NCBI RefSeq assembly: GCF_031143425.1
Contig: NC_090444.1
Coordinates: 61,747,533-61,811,532 of the forward strand
Direction: 5' to 3'
DNA length: 64,000 nucleotides
Source of the DNA: Pleurodeles waltl
Taxonomy: Eukaryota > Chordata > Amphibia > Caudata > Salamandridae
Shown here in pieces: positions 34,529-45,968 of the stretch; the stretch's first letter is position 1, and each line of letters begins with the position of its first letter. The notes beneath the pieces are model-generated. The model worked only from the letters and a program-made list of their open reading frames with translations. It was not told the DNA's origin and did not search any database. A program made the position numbers and the translations under genes.

Positions 34529-36885
34529 TTTGTGCCTAGAAAAGGGCACCTGTTCTATGCAAGATACCCTTTGCACTGGAAAGTAAATCTGTTTCCCAGA
34601 CTTTGCCTCCCCAATCATGATGGAGGGGGTGTGGGGGGATGGGAGAGAAAGAGGGGGGAGAGAGAGAGAGGGGGTAAATTCATAAGCAGCCCTCAAATTG
34701 TGTCATTTACACCTCGGCATTGCCGCCCCAGATTTCTGGCTTTAAGGTGGCATTGAAAATCATACAAAAGATATTTAAAGTATTTTCATTTTGAAAGCTT
34801 GTACAATTAATTAAGCGAGAGAGACTCACTTTAAAAAAGGGAGAGTTGAGAAGTAAAACATGCATTTCACAAATGCATCCATTATAGTGACTTGTGCTGG
34901 GATGATCCTCAGTATAAACTGATTTTTGTAGAGGATCACGCAGAATGCAGAAGCAGCTTCACTGATCGGTTGTAAACAAAGGAAAGTGTTTGATATTTGC
35001 TTTACAGAGCAGGTCTTTAAATCAGACTCGCATTCTAAACATGCTCTGAAAAGCAGGAAGCAATGATATGAGCTAAGCTTTGTTTTGAAAGATGCCTTTT
35101 GACCAGGGAACCCTGCATGCAGGTGGGTGCAGGGGGGACAAGCATTACTGTGGGGGTACCTGACCCCGCCAGGCCCCCTCACTCCATAGACTATGGCCCT
35201 GTTTGCCTCTGCTTGCCAAGCATGAACCCACCCAGCTCTAGAGGGGAAGCCCTCTCCAGATGGACATGTGATTCACATGCGATCCAGTTTTCTTTTAGTT
35301 AATGAACCCTTTCAGGCTTTGATTGGCGTTTCAGCAGATGTTCTTGAACACTGGAGGGCAAGGCCTTGGCACAGATCCATGCAATGAAGGTGCAGAACAG
35401 GTGGCTGATGCCAGCTTGTGCCAGGCCATGCCTAGGGTCTGCAGAGCAGCCCATCTGCCAGACTGACCAGAAGGGGGTCAGTATCCACTCCTTCATACAC
35501 CACACAGCACCAGCTGACCACGGGTCACTTGTGGTGGCCACAGCACTCAACACGAGGACAAAACAGTGCGTCCGTCTCCTACAGGTGTCCCAGCTGAGAG
35601 CCCACCAGGAGAAGACACTCCTGGCATCTCTCAACCCCAGACCTGTCACACAGATGCAATATGAAGAGGCGGACCACAGTGAACACCAGATGTAGAAGCT
35701 GTTGGACCCTCATTCGAAGGTGAATACCTACAGGCCATCACATTAGCACCTCCAACAGGCAGGTGCAAGAGTCTGCTGCAAAACAAACTTCTAACACCTT
35801 GAGGGAGTTACCCAAGGTGACTGGCTGGGTTTGAGAGTAGCGTGCTACTCACAATAAAGTGCTTCAATGTCTCAGTAGGGGAAGTATGCTCTACAAGTGC
35901 AATCAAAATGCAATAAGATACACTATAATATGCCCTGTGCCCTCTCAATGCATCACAAACATGGACAATCTTAGCGCCTATATTTGTGTATCGGTCTAAG
36001 CTACACAAAACTGCAAACCTGCTGCTTCAATCTATTGGAGCACTTAATAGGGCCACCGCACTTTATGCAGACTTGACATTTCACTGCTGGTTCTTTATAA
36101 CTAGGTTTGCACTTTACAAGTACCCATTATAAATATGTACATAATTCATGACTTGGTCGGCCTCGCTCCAATCATTGAATCGCTCTCATGAATAATTACG
36201 CACCAAGATGTAGGCCAATTACACCCCGAGGAATCCACATACACTCCTTGCTTACAAGTGCACCTTTTCACAACAGCTCATGGGTTATTAATGGCGGCGG
36301 AAGGAGTTGCAGTGATTCAGTTTCCCCCAAAGACACTTTGCCTTTGCGGCTGGGCCTGACACATAATGCTGCTAATCAGCTTTGCTCTCCTCTGGGCGCT
36401 TGGCCGCATTTAATAGATGCCGGGCTAATCCACAACAGGCCTTTTGTGTGTCTGGAGACCAACATTAGTGTATGTGCAGAACAGGCCTCTGCGACTTTAT
36501 TTCTATACTTCGCATCTAGCCTCATGAGTAGCGCAGGACTTCATTGATTCCATTGGAGATTGAAAGACATGCTTGCCAGCCAATCCAGTTGTAAAAAACA
36601 TGAGGCGTGATTCGAAAAAGGGCCTTTTGTGGATGCTGCACCATCTCAACCTGCCGCATGACGTGGTGCACAGAGCCGGGTATAGGGTTGTAGAAATTGT
36701 AGCTGGAAAATCTTCAAATTTACGGCACTGCAAAGCAAAATTCTTATGGTGACTACTGCCTGCCTCATGAACTTCAGTACCTTCCCATGGTTGTCTGGTT
36801 CTTTCAAAGCTGCTGTGATCATTTTGCAGTCATCACGAGCATCTTTTTGTTAATGAGGCATCACATAATCATGACTGACATTTTA
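34529..36885. other. Unassigned sequence with short repeat fragments
   Basis: A GA-rich tract lies at 34,620-34,680. GAGTAGCGTGCTACTCAC near 35,837 matches a fragment near 23,236. I examined the frames at 35,299-35,695 on both strands and found no recognisable domain. No gene can be supported. Confidence 0.4.
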
Positions 36886-37869
36886 TAGTGACTATGAATA
36901 TTTCACTGTCATTGTGGTCATCGCATGTCAATCATGGCTGTTTCATGCTTGTGGTGGTTAAATCTAGGTCAGCGTGTTCATCTCATGGCCATCACGGCTG
37001 TTTCATGATCATTGTGGTTAACTCTAGGTCAGTATGTTCATCTCCTGGTCATCATGGCTGTCTCATGATCATCGTGGTTAACTGTAGGTCAACGTGCTCA
37101 TCTCATGGACATCATGGCTGTTTCATGATTATCGTGGTTAGCTCTAGGTCAATGTGCTCATCTCATGGCCGTCATGGCTGTTTCGTGATCATCACGGTTA
37201 ACTCTAGGTCAATGTGTTCATCTCATGGCCATCACAGCTATTTCATGATCATTGTGGTTAACTCTAGGTCAATGTGTTCATCTCATGGCCATCACGGCTA
37301 TTTCATGATCATTGTGGTTAACTCTAGGTCAATGTGTTCATCTCATGGCCATCACGGCTGTTTCATGATCATTGTGGTTAACTCTAGGTCAATGTGTTCA
37401 TCTCATGGTCATCACGGCTGTTTCATGATCATTGTGATTGAATCTAGTTCAATGTGTTCATCTCATGATCATCATGGTTGTGTCATGATCATTGTGGTTA
37501 ACTCTAGGTCAGTGTGTTCACAACATGATCATCATTACTGTTCCACGATCATTGTAATTATCTTTAGGTCAACATGTTCATCTCATGGCCATAATGGTAA
37601 TCCTGTGGCCTTTATGAGCATCTCATGGCCACTGCATGGACTTTCATCAAGGTCTTCTCATGGTCATCTTGGCCATGTCATACTCATTTGGTCACCTTCT
37701 ATACATCGTGACGGTCTCATGATCACCATGATCACCCAAGTCGTCTCATGGTCATCATGAGAATCTCATGGTCATCGCCATCATCTCATGGACATCACAG
37801 ACATTTCATTATCATCAGGGTCATATAGAAGAATGCTGGTTGTCTCATCATCCTATTGTTCATCTCATG
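36886..37869 (+). repeat. 60-bp tandem repeat, about 12 clear copies then decay
   Basis: The unit is about TCATCTCATGGCCATCACGG, CTGTTTCATGATCATTGTGG, TTAACTCTAGGTCAATGTGT, with an exact 60-bp period. Copies decay into TCATGGTCATC words after about 37,560. Because 60 is a multiple of three, a 290-codon frame stays open with a 20-residue period (HHGCFMIIVVNSRSMCSSHG). I do not regard it as a gene, because it has no non-repeat domain. Confidence 0.93.
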
Positions 37870-40035
37870 TGTTAGAAATGGGGTCTCTACTTGGCAGAGG
37901 TATACACCCTTGTCCAAGTAGGGACCACAATCCTAGTCAGGTTAAGTCACACACAATCCATCACTCCCTCTGGTAGCTTGTCACTGAGCAGTCAGGCTTA
38001 ACTTAGAAGGCAATGTGTTAAGTATTTGTGCAATAAATCATACAATAAAAAATTGAAAACACCACAAAAATACACCACACAGGTTTGGAAAAATGTAGGA
38101 TATTTATCTGGTTAAATTAAGGTCAAAACAATAAAGATTCAATAAGCACAAGTTGAGATATCACTTTTGCAAGATTAAAGAGAGCCTTAAATCTTAGAAA
38201 TCAACAGTTGTCTCTTGTTAGCACAAAGTAACTGGTTTGATTAAAAAATAACATGCACAGGGACCGCAGAGGAGGAGAGGTGTGGAAAAATAGGGTGCGC
38301 ATTGGATTTTCCGGCACGGCACAGACGATGCAGCTTTTCTTTCCACACTACAATGGCTTTGCGTCGGTTTCTGGCGCACAGTCTTGGTTCCTCACTGCGA
38401 TGCGCGGATCTTTTTGATACCCAGGGACGATGCAGAGAAATCCTGGGTGTGTGGGACGAAGTCACAAGTGTTGCATGGATCCGGTAGGGCGATGCGTAGA
38501 ATTTTCTGTCGCATGGCGGGTGCTGCGTCAGTTTCCACTCAGGAAATCGGGGTGCGTCATTCTGGTTCAGCTGTGTGTTGATCCAGAAGGGCTGTGCTGC
38601 AAATTTTCTGTCGCAAGGCAGGCACTGCGTCGAACCTTCATTCGGGAAGTCGGACTGTGTCATTCCGGTTCGGTTGTGCGTCGATTTCTCAGTCACAAAA
38701 TGGCTGTGTGGCATTTCCAGCAGGCTGTGCGTCGAGTTTCGGCGCACTAAGAGTTTCCTGGAGAGATGAAGTCTTTTTGGCTCTGAGACTTCAGAAAACA
38801 GGAGGCAAGCTCAATCCAAGCCCTTAGAGAGCACTTCTCAGCAAAGTCAGAGGGTAGCAGGGCAGGAGGGCAGCAGTCGTTCACGGCAAAACACCCCCAA
38901 TGGGTAATTTGGGAAGCCAAGCAGTTCCTCTTGACAGGTTGCAGGTTCAGGTCCAGAAGTGTCTGGGTTGGTGGGGTCAGAGACCAAGTTTATATACCCA
39001 ACAATGCCTTTGAAGTAGGGGAGACTTCAAAGAGTGGATTTGAAGTACAAAAGGTTCCCTTTCAGTACAGGTCTGTCTGCCAGGGTCCCAGTAGGGGGTT
39101 AGGCAGTCAATTTTGTGAGGGCAGGCCACTAGCCTCTGAAATGTAAGTTTCAGGCCCTCCACCCTTCCAGCCCAGAAAGACCTATTTTGTATGCAGATGA
39201 GTGCAGGTGTGACTGAGAATCCAGTGTCTGTGGTTGTCTGGGTGTAATGCACAAGGGAGCTGTCAACCAGCCCAGCCAGACGTGGATTGGAGACAAGCTG
39301 TAAGGCACATATGGATTTTAAGTGCAGAGAAATGCTCACTTTCTAAAAGTGGCATTTTTTAAAATAATAATATAAAATCCACCAATAAGCAGGATTCTGT
39401 ACTACCTTTCTGGCCATACTAAATATGACCTGGTTTCCCCTTTCTGATCAGAATCTACCACTTAAACAGTATATGAGGGTAGCCCTAATGCTAGCCTATG
39501 AAAGTAGCAGGCCTCACAGTAGTGGAAGACGAATCTAGGAGTTTGACAATACCAGGACATATAAAAACACACATGTACATGTCCTGCCTTTTACCTACAT
39601 AGCACCCTGCCCTATGGGTTACCTAGACTGATATGTAGAAAAAGGGGAGTTTAAGGCTTGGCAGGAACTTTTAAATGCCAAGTCGAAGTGGCAGTGAAAC
39701 TTCACACACAGGCCTTGCAATGGCAGGCCTGAGGCATGGTTAAGGGGCTACTTATGTGGGTGGCACAATCAGTGCTGCAGGTCCACTAGTTGCATTCAAT
39801 CTACAGGCCCTGTGCACATATAGTGCACATTACTAGGGACTTACAAGTAAATCAAATATGCCAATTGGGTATGAACCAATGTTACCACGTTTAAGGGAGA
39901 GAGCAAATGCACTGTAGCACTGGTTAGCAGTGGTAAAGTGCGCAGAGTCCGAAAACCAGCAAAAACAGTGTCAGAAAAGTGGAGGAGGGAGGCAAAAAGT
40001 TAGGGGTGACCACCCTAAGGCTGTCAGGTCTAACC
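37870..40035 (-). mobile_element. Solo LTR (family 1, copy B), 2166 bp, inverted
   Basis: The plus strand starts TGTTAGAAATGGGGTCTC, the reverse complement of copy A's end, and finishes GGTCTAACC, matching copy A's start apart from a changed terminal base. The flanks TCATG (37865-37869) and CCATG (40036-40040) agree at four of five positions. Copy B shares with copy A the sense-strand stretches GGCATATTTGAT.TACT, TTCTACGCATCG and GATAAATAT. It inserted at the decaying end of the 60-bp array. No internal coding part or partner LTR is present. Confidence 0.8.
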
Positions 40036-40040
40036 CCATG

Positions 40041-41420
40041 GTATCATGATCTAGCAGCTTATCCATTTTTGCTCTCCCAGAAGTAGTCTTTTTACACTGC
40101 TCTGCCTGCATCAGACATCACCTCCAGCACATATTTATCGTTTTATCGGCTACTTCTGATGGCAGGGGTTGCCCTTAATAAGGAAATTGATCTCTTTGGT
40201 GGGTTGCAATCAAGAATAGATTTATTCATTGCTGTTCATCTGGGGTAAAAGCATCTCATCAAGAAACAGTCGCACGCAGAGTGATGCGAGATGGTCCATG
40301 AAGACTTCTCTGTCTGCGACCGATGCAATGGAGGATTTGGATTGGGCAGTTAATTTAGGGGGTTACCAGTGCTGAATGAGTGCTGGCGATGGCAGATATG
40401 GTAGGTGAGGGGCCGGTTAAAAGTAGCGAAAATGAGAGCGAAGGGTGCACAACATATATAACTAACACACAGCCACATACACATTTCCCTTCTAACAATC
40501 TTCGCTGGACCCTAGGACATACCCTGGACAATATTCCAGGCAGACACATCTGCCTGGACTATTGAATTTTAAGTTAGAGGTACAGGTAAGTGTGGGAAAA
40601 GTAATGTACAATGTTTGTGAATAGCAAGAGTAGTGTCTCAGTGGGTTGTCACCACCTTCGTATTGTGCACATTTGAAAAATGCTTTCTGCATCCGCTCTG
40701 AATTATTTGACTACAAAAAAACAAATGAGAAGGATGCTTCTTGAACATGAATTTATTGAAGAAAGAGTTATATATGAAAAATAGACTGAAAAAACATATA
40801 TTTAAAAAGGATAGACTCCAAAACATCAGTTGCCAAATATCTACCAGGCATAACTAGCTCCCTAGAAAATTCCTAAACTGCTTTCAATTCTAAATCAAGC
40901 TACTCTTAGCCCCTCCTACTGTAGGACTTTGTTAACTTACTACTCAAATGTTGGTAGTAGATGCTTGTTGAATCTGTTATAGCAAGATATTTATGTATGT
41001 AGGTATGTTGGTAAGAGGTATTTTTTAATATGTTTTTTTACAACATATGTTGTTAGGTCTGGCTTGTCAGCACAGCTGTCTGCATGACGTATTGTTAACA
41101 GTTCTTTAAGATATACTTAGAGTGGGCTTTGGTTCCACCCAGAGCAGTATTTGTTTCTCACCTCATGCTATTGGCTGTTCAGTGCATCATTCCACCTTCC
41201 AGGAAGTGCTTCCATTGGAAGGCATGACAGACTATTTTACACCTGAAAAGTGCACTCAGTCATGACATTGGTTGTCATATTCAATTATTTATCTCCTAAA
41301 TGCATTCTATACATAAAGGCAAAATCAATCTGGCAGGCTTTTTTGGGATAAAGAGCATATGTGAATGGAATACATTAAAACAGCATATGCAAATACTTGT
41401 GTTTACATATGTTGGTACAT
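40041..41420. other. Unassigned AT-rich sequence
   Basis: About 1.4 kb without a gene, array or clear transposon end. Confidence 0.4.
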
Positions 41421-41424
41421 TAAA

Positions 41425-41450
41425 GCCAGACCTGTTGACTTTGCCAATGC
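41425..41450 (+). repeat. Fragment of the CAATGCTTGTTT hairpin repeat
   Basis: CCAGACCTGTTGACTTTGCC followed by AATGCTTGTTT matches the 3' part of the repeat at 59392-59500. Confidence 0.55.
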
Positions 41451-41984
41451 TTGTTTCATAATGTTTCACATTCGACTCCTAGAGTAAGGTGATATGTTTT
41501 ATCCCCTGGAGCATCAGTACCGTTCTTTTGTTCTTTGTTATAGGGGGGTATGTCCCTAACTCTATTACACTTTAGTACAGTCTACTGGACATTGCTCGCC
41601 TGAGAGTATATATCTACTTAAAACAAGCACGTCGAAAGCTCTACCATCCCTTGGGAGATCGCTCTATAATGCAGGAAATGGAATCCTACGCTTCGCGAAA
41701 CCTCTCCATAGAACATCATTGTAAATCCGATCCTGGGTGCTCTGCGGTGCCATTATTGGTTTATCCGAATAATTATACAGCAGCGGCATGGTGCATTAGC
41801 TCTCCGAAGCGCGGAGTCATCTATCGCAGAGGTACCATAATGAAGTCAGTCCCAACCTCACCGTAACTGAGTTACCCAGTTGCTACAGCAATTTATTATT
41901 TAGATATCAATTTTTTACTCTTCAAAAATGTATAATATGTAAGACCAAATAGATTCTGTCCATATAACACAGGCTTTGCAAACA

Positions 41985-42640
41985 TCAGGGTATATTTACT
42001 AAGTTTTCATGATGTGTTTGTATCACAAAAGTAATGCAAATCAATGCAAAATATTTTTGTATCTATTTACTTTCCAGCGCAAACCATGTTTTGTGCTGGA
42101 AAGTACCCCTAAAAGTAACGCAAGGCAGCACGAAGCATTACTTTGCGTTATTTAGTGCCAAGGGGGCATTGCATGGGTGGCACATGGACGTTCCTACCCA
42201 ACCTCCCATGCCTTTTGATGCAAAACCCTATCAACAAAAAATAGTAGACAGGGTTTTGGTCCAAAAGTTCACGGCATGTGAAAGCAGGCGTTAAAAGGAG
42301 CAATGTTTTCATTTCTCTTTTCTTTACCGACTTTGCATGCGTGCTGTGCCGTGCAGCGCATGTACAACGTAGGAAAAGTTTTAAAGGGTGTGTCAGTACA
42401 GTATTTTGCAGGAGAAGGGTACCCTTCCAGTACAAAACCAGTGCTAGACTGTTGCACACACCCTTGCACTATGGAGGAAAGGTGTGTGTGTGGCGCACAG
42501 CAGCTAAAATCAGCGCCGGCCCTAAGGAGAGGGTGTTCTCCTGCTTTCTCCTTCTCGCGCAGCGCAGCATTATTCGCTGCTGCACTGCTCTACGTGAAAG
42601 GCCATTGTGCGCGAAAGATCAATCACAATGGTGCTCCATT
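41985..42640. mobile_element. Possible eroded MITE
   Basis: It opens with CAGGGTATATTTACTAAG and contains short self-complementary segments (TTTCCAGCGCAAACC...GTGCTGGAAA) and many GCGC/GCAGCGCA words, as the other non-autonomous elements do. I cannot find the partner terminus. Frames inside lack domains. Confidence 0.3.
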
Positions 42641-43190
42641 GTCATGTAGGTTTTTGGCCATTGTACTTTGTTGGTGAAGCTGACAAAACAGGGCAGAGTG
42701 AATCTGTTTCCAGGGTGGGTATCTCTAAAATTGATGGTAGTGAAGGAAATGCTGCTATGTTTTTACAAATATTATGCAAGCGATACCCGGCAGACCCCTT
42801 GTGGCACCTGTGAACTAACTTACCAGTTCTGGGCTGGTGGAACAGACAAGCCATGACCCATGCATGTTCCTCAGTTTACCCAGCGATGATGTGTGTTGGG
42901 CACGTGACATTGCTAACACTGGCATATTTACTTACTGTTGGCGAGTTCTGGCATCCTTCAACCACAAGTGTGCGCACACATGAACACAGCACTGGTATGA
43001 GAATACTCACAAGCTTATGGGTTGCAGATGTACAGCTCTCTGACAAGCCCAAGTCTTAAACTCTGATTCCAACGTATAGTACCAGAACATCATGAACCAA
43101 ATATCAACTTACAAAATATTGTGACCTAAATATCAACTACCAAAACACTGTGAAGGTTTTATGTATAAATCTGTATGTATATGCATTTGT
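42641..43190. other. Unassigned sequence
   Basis: No gene or repeat is recognised. Confidence 0.4.
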
Positions 43191-43242
43191 ATGTAGATAG
43201 ATAGATGGATTGATGGATACATAGATGGATAGACAATGGTTA
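43191..43242 (+). repeat. GATA/GATG microsatellite
   Basis: TAGATAGATAGATGGATTGATG and related tetranucleotide units cover about 50 bases. Confidence 0.85.
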
Positions 43243-43332
43243 TTATTACTTTTATTATATGTATGAGTGAGTATTTGTTACTGTATTTGATTCCACATCG
43301 TCAAGCGCATAGATGTGCAGTTAAGAACACTA

Positions 43333-43870
43333 GGGCCCTGATTAAGGAAACGTAGCGTTGCACCCAGTGCAACGCCACTTTTCGCGCATACCTTAGCACC
43401 CCCCTAACGCCACCATGTGCACGCCGTATCAAAGATACAGCGCAGGATGGCAGTAGTTAGGGGATCTAGCATGAACATTTTTGACGCTAGTTCGGAGCTT
43501 TGCAGGATTAGCGTAAAAAATGTTGACGCTAATCCTGCAAAGCCCATTGAGGCCCACTGAAAGCAATGGAAGCCTCCTTTTAATGGCTGCTCTGAGCAGG
43601 CATTAAAAGTACCACAATAAATGACGCAAAGAAGTCTTTTAAATTTCTTGCACCATTTTTCCGGCCCCCCGAATGGGGGAACGCCTCCTCTGCATTCATT
43701 ACGCTTGTCGCAGGCATAATGTAGCGCAAAGAGTTACAAAGTGGCGCAATGCATGCATTCCGTCACTGTGTTTATTTGACGCAGCGATTTTGGCCTCGTT
43801 GAGCTACACTAGCATTAAAAAATGACGCTAATGCGGAGTAAGGAGGTCCTAGGGGCTCCTAAATCGGCCC
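43333..43870. mobile_element. Harbinger-like MITE, 538 bp
   Basis: The left GGGCCCTGATTAAGGA and right TCCTAAATCGGCCC are inverted repeats with one two-base indel. CTA at 43330-43332 and 43871-43873 forms a 3-bp duplication. The interior has paired segments (GACGCTAGTTC, GACGCTAATCC, AGCGTAAAAAATG) and no coding part. Confidence 0.75.
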
Positions 43871-44691
43871 CTAAATCTACACTTACTTTTATGTTATGTT
43901 ATGTTATATTGATTTGTATAGCACACTAATCACCCAAGAGGGTATCCAGGCGCTTGGGCGGGTGTGTAGGTTTGTGGTCCCCAAGGTTACTTAAACGAAG
44001 AGCCAGGTCTTCAGCTTCTTGTGGAACTCAAGAAGTGAAGAGGGGCTTGATGTGTTGAGGGAGGTCGTTCCATGTCTTGGGTGTGATTCAGGTGAATGTG
44101 CGACCTCCAGTTCTGCTTGTATGGATGCATTGAATGTGCGAAAGTGAGAGTGACGCAGAGCAGAGGTGTCTGGCGGGTTGGGGAAAGCGTATGCAGCTAT
44201 TCAGGTATTCTGCCCTGTGTTGTGTAGGGCTCTGTATGTGTGAGTGAGAAGTTTGAATGGGCTGCACTTGTGAATGGGGAGCCTGAGGTGTGGTGTGATG
44301 TGGGTGTGGCGTGGGAGGTTGACTATGAGTCTTGCAGTGGTGTTCTGGATGGTCTGGGGTCTGTGCATGAGTTGTTTGGAGATTCCAGTGTAGAGTGTTG
44401 CTGCAGTCCAGCCTGTTGATGACGAGTGCTCGTGTGACAGTCTGTCTGGTGTTCTGAGGCAACCATTTTAAGATCTTTCAAAGCATGCATAGGATGTGGG
44501 AGCAGGAGGTGCAAACTGCAGTGATTTGAGCCACCATGTTAAGCTTGTCATCTAGGATGATCCCCAGATATCATGTGTGGTCTGTGAGTGTAGGTGCTGA
44601 TCCTAGCTCCAATGGCCCCAGGGTGGAGTCCCACGGGGAAGGTCGTGTTGCCGAAATCCAGTACTTCTGTCTTCTCAGATTTGAGCTGCAG

Positions 44692-44949
44692 TCAGTTGGT
44701 TTGCATCCAGTCTACTGCCATGGTCATGCAGTTGGTGAACCTGGTTTTTGCGATGGTTGTTGTGTCCACCATGGAGAGGATGAGTTGGGTGTCATCAGCA
44801 TAAGCGATGACAGTGATGTCCTGTGACTGGATCATGTCGGTGAGTGGTGTCATGTATATGTAGAAAAGGGTGGGGCTCAGGTACGCTCCCTGTGGGACTC
44901 TGCCTATCAATTTCCTGGTCTCTGATGTATCAGGTGTCAGCCTGACCAT
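44692..44949 (-). pseudogene. LINE reverse-transcriptase palm segment (PQG ... YADD)
   Basis: This is the best-preserved open stretch of the L2/CR1-like LINE. It covers the VPQGAYLSPTLF motif and the catalytic YADD (plus-strand complement at 44790-44801), spaced as in a reverse-transcriptase palm. The aspartates are intact, but the rest of the protein is broken by stops and shifts on both sides, so no active enzyme is expected. Confidence 0.85.
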
Positions 44950-45133
44950 ATGGGTTCTTCCTGTGAGGAAGAAACAGATCCCTTTGAGAAAGAATCCTGG
45001 TACGGCAATCTTGTGGAGTCTTCTGAGGAGGGTGTTATGGGAGACAGTGTGAAGGCCGCAGAGATCAAGCAGGATGAGGGCCGCTGTTTCTCCTCGATCC
45101 AGGATAATTTTAGTTCCATCAGTGGCTGCAATG

Positions 45134-45142
45134 AGTACTGTT
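45134..45142. repeat. 9-bp target duplication, left
   Basis: AGTACTGTT, repeated exactly at 45960-45968. With the insert and one copy removed, the LINE frame reads through this point as SVKTVLIAA, so the insertion is real. Confidence 0.88.
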
Positions 45143-45959
45143 GGTAAACATCCTTTTTTACGACTTTTTTATTACGAAAGTCGTGGTTAACGAAAGCGTA
45201 ACAACGCTTTTTTTAACCACGACTTCGTATTTTTGTGCCTTAACTACGTATGTTCTGAACAACGAACATGCGTGGTTAAGGTACAAAGAAGGGAGTTGGC
45301 GAAGGTAAGTGGTGGGTTTAGGTTTTGGGGTGGGGTTGGGGGGGTGGGGCGTTTTTGGTTTTGGGGAGGGTGTGGGGGGTTAGGGGGTTTTAGGTTTTGG
45401 GGTGGGGTTGGGGGGGTGGGGCGTTTTTGGTTTTGGGGAGGGGGTGGGGGTTCAGGGGGTTTTAGGTTTTAGAGTGGGGTTGGGCGGGTGGGGCCTTTTT
45501 GGTTTTGGGGAGTGGGTGGGGGGTCAGGGGGTTTTAGGTTTTAGGGTGGGGTTGGGGGGGTGGGGCGTTTTTGGTTTTGGGGAGTGGGTGGGGGGTCAGG
45601 GAGTTTTAGGTTTTAGGGTGGGGTTGGGGGGGTGGGGCGTTTTTGGTTTTGGGGAGTGGGTGGGGGGTCAGGGAGTTTTAGGTTTTAGGGTGGGGTTGGG
45701 GGGTGGGGTGTTTTTGGTTTTGGGGAGTGGGTGGGAGGTCAGGGGGTTTTAGGTTTTGGGGTGGGGTTGGGGGGGTGGGGTGAGGGATGTAGGGTGAATG
45801 GTGCCTATTGCTAATGATTTTATCAGGAATGCCTTTACAACGAAATATCGTTGTTAAGGCATTCGTGGCAAAATCATTAGTAGTAAGGACGAGGTCGGTG
45901 TTCCGACCTCGTTGCTAAGGTTAGTAGTTGTTTTTTATTCGGTGTTCCGTCATATAATC
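45143..45959. mobile_element. 817-bp non-autonomous element with hairpin ends and G-rich core
   Basis: It is bracketed by an exact 9-bp duplication inside the LINE reverse transcriptase. The left 160 bases hold hairpins: ACGAAAGTCGTGGTTAACG with its complement TTAACCACGACTTCGT, then CCTTAACTACGTATGTTC with GAACATGCGTGGTTAAGG. The right 140 bases hold GGAATGCCTTTACAACG with CGTTGTTAAGGCATTC, then ACGAGGTCGG with CCGACCTCGT. Between them is a G-rich minisatellite. I see no classical long terminal inverted repeat and no coding domain. A 9-bp duplication would suit Mutator-like elements, but the termini do not identify a superfamily. Confidence 0.78.
45300..45782 (+). repeat. G-rich minisatellite (about 74-bp unit) inside the 817-bp element
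   Basis: Units contain GGGTGGGGTTGGGGGGGTGG, GGCGTTTTTGGTTTTGGGGA, GTGGGTGGGGGGTCAGGGGG and TTTTAGGTTTTA, with six or so copies. Runs of three or more G are closely spaced on one strand, so G-quadruplex formation is likely. Gly/Phe-rich frames across it are artefacts. Confidence 0.9.
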
Positions 45960-45968
45960 AGTACTGTT
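45960..45968. repeat. 9-bp target duplication, right
   Basis: AGTACTGTT, identical to 45134-45142. Confidence 0.88.

Noticed and set aside
35299..35695. Frames of 109-116 codons on both strands, considered as a possible gene or transposase fragment
   Set aside because: No motif of any transposase, nuclease or host family could be recognised, and the two strands are equally open.
38241..38750. 168-codon minus-strand frame with basic, His/Arg-rich sequence
   Set aside because: It is inside LTR copy B, in a GCATCG/GTCGC-rich stretch also present in copy A. It shows no gag, pol or env motif.
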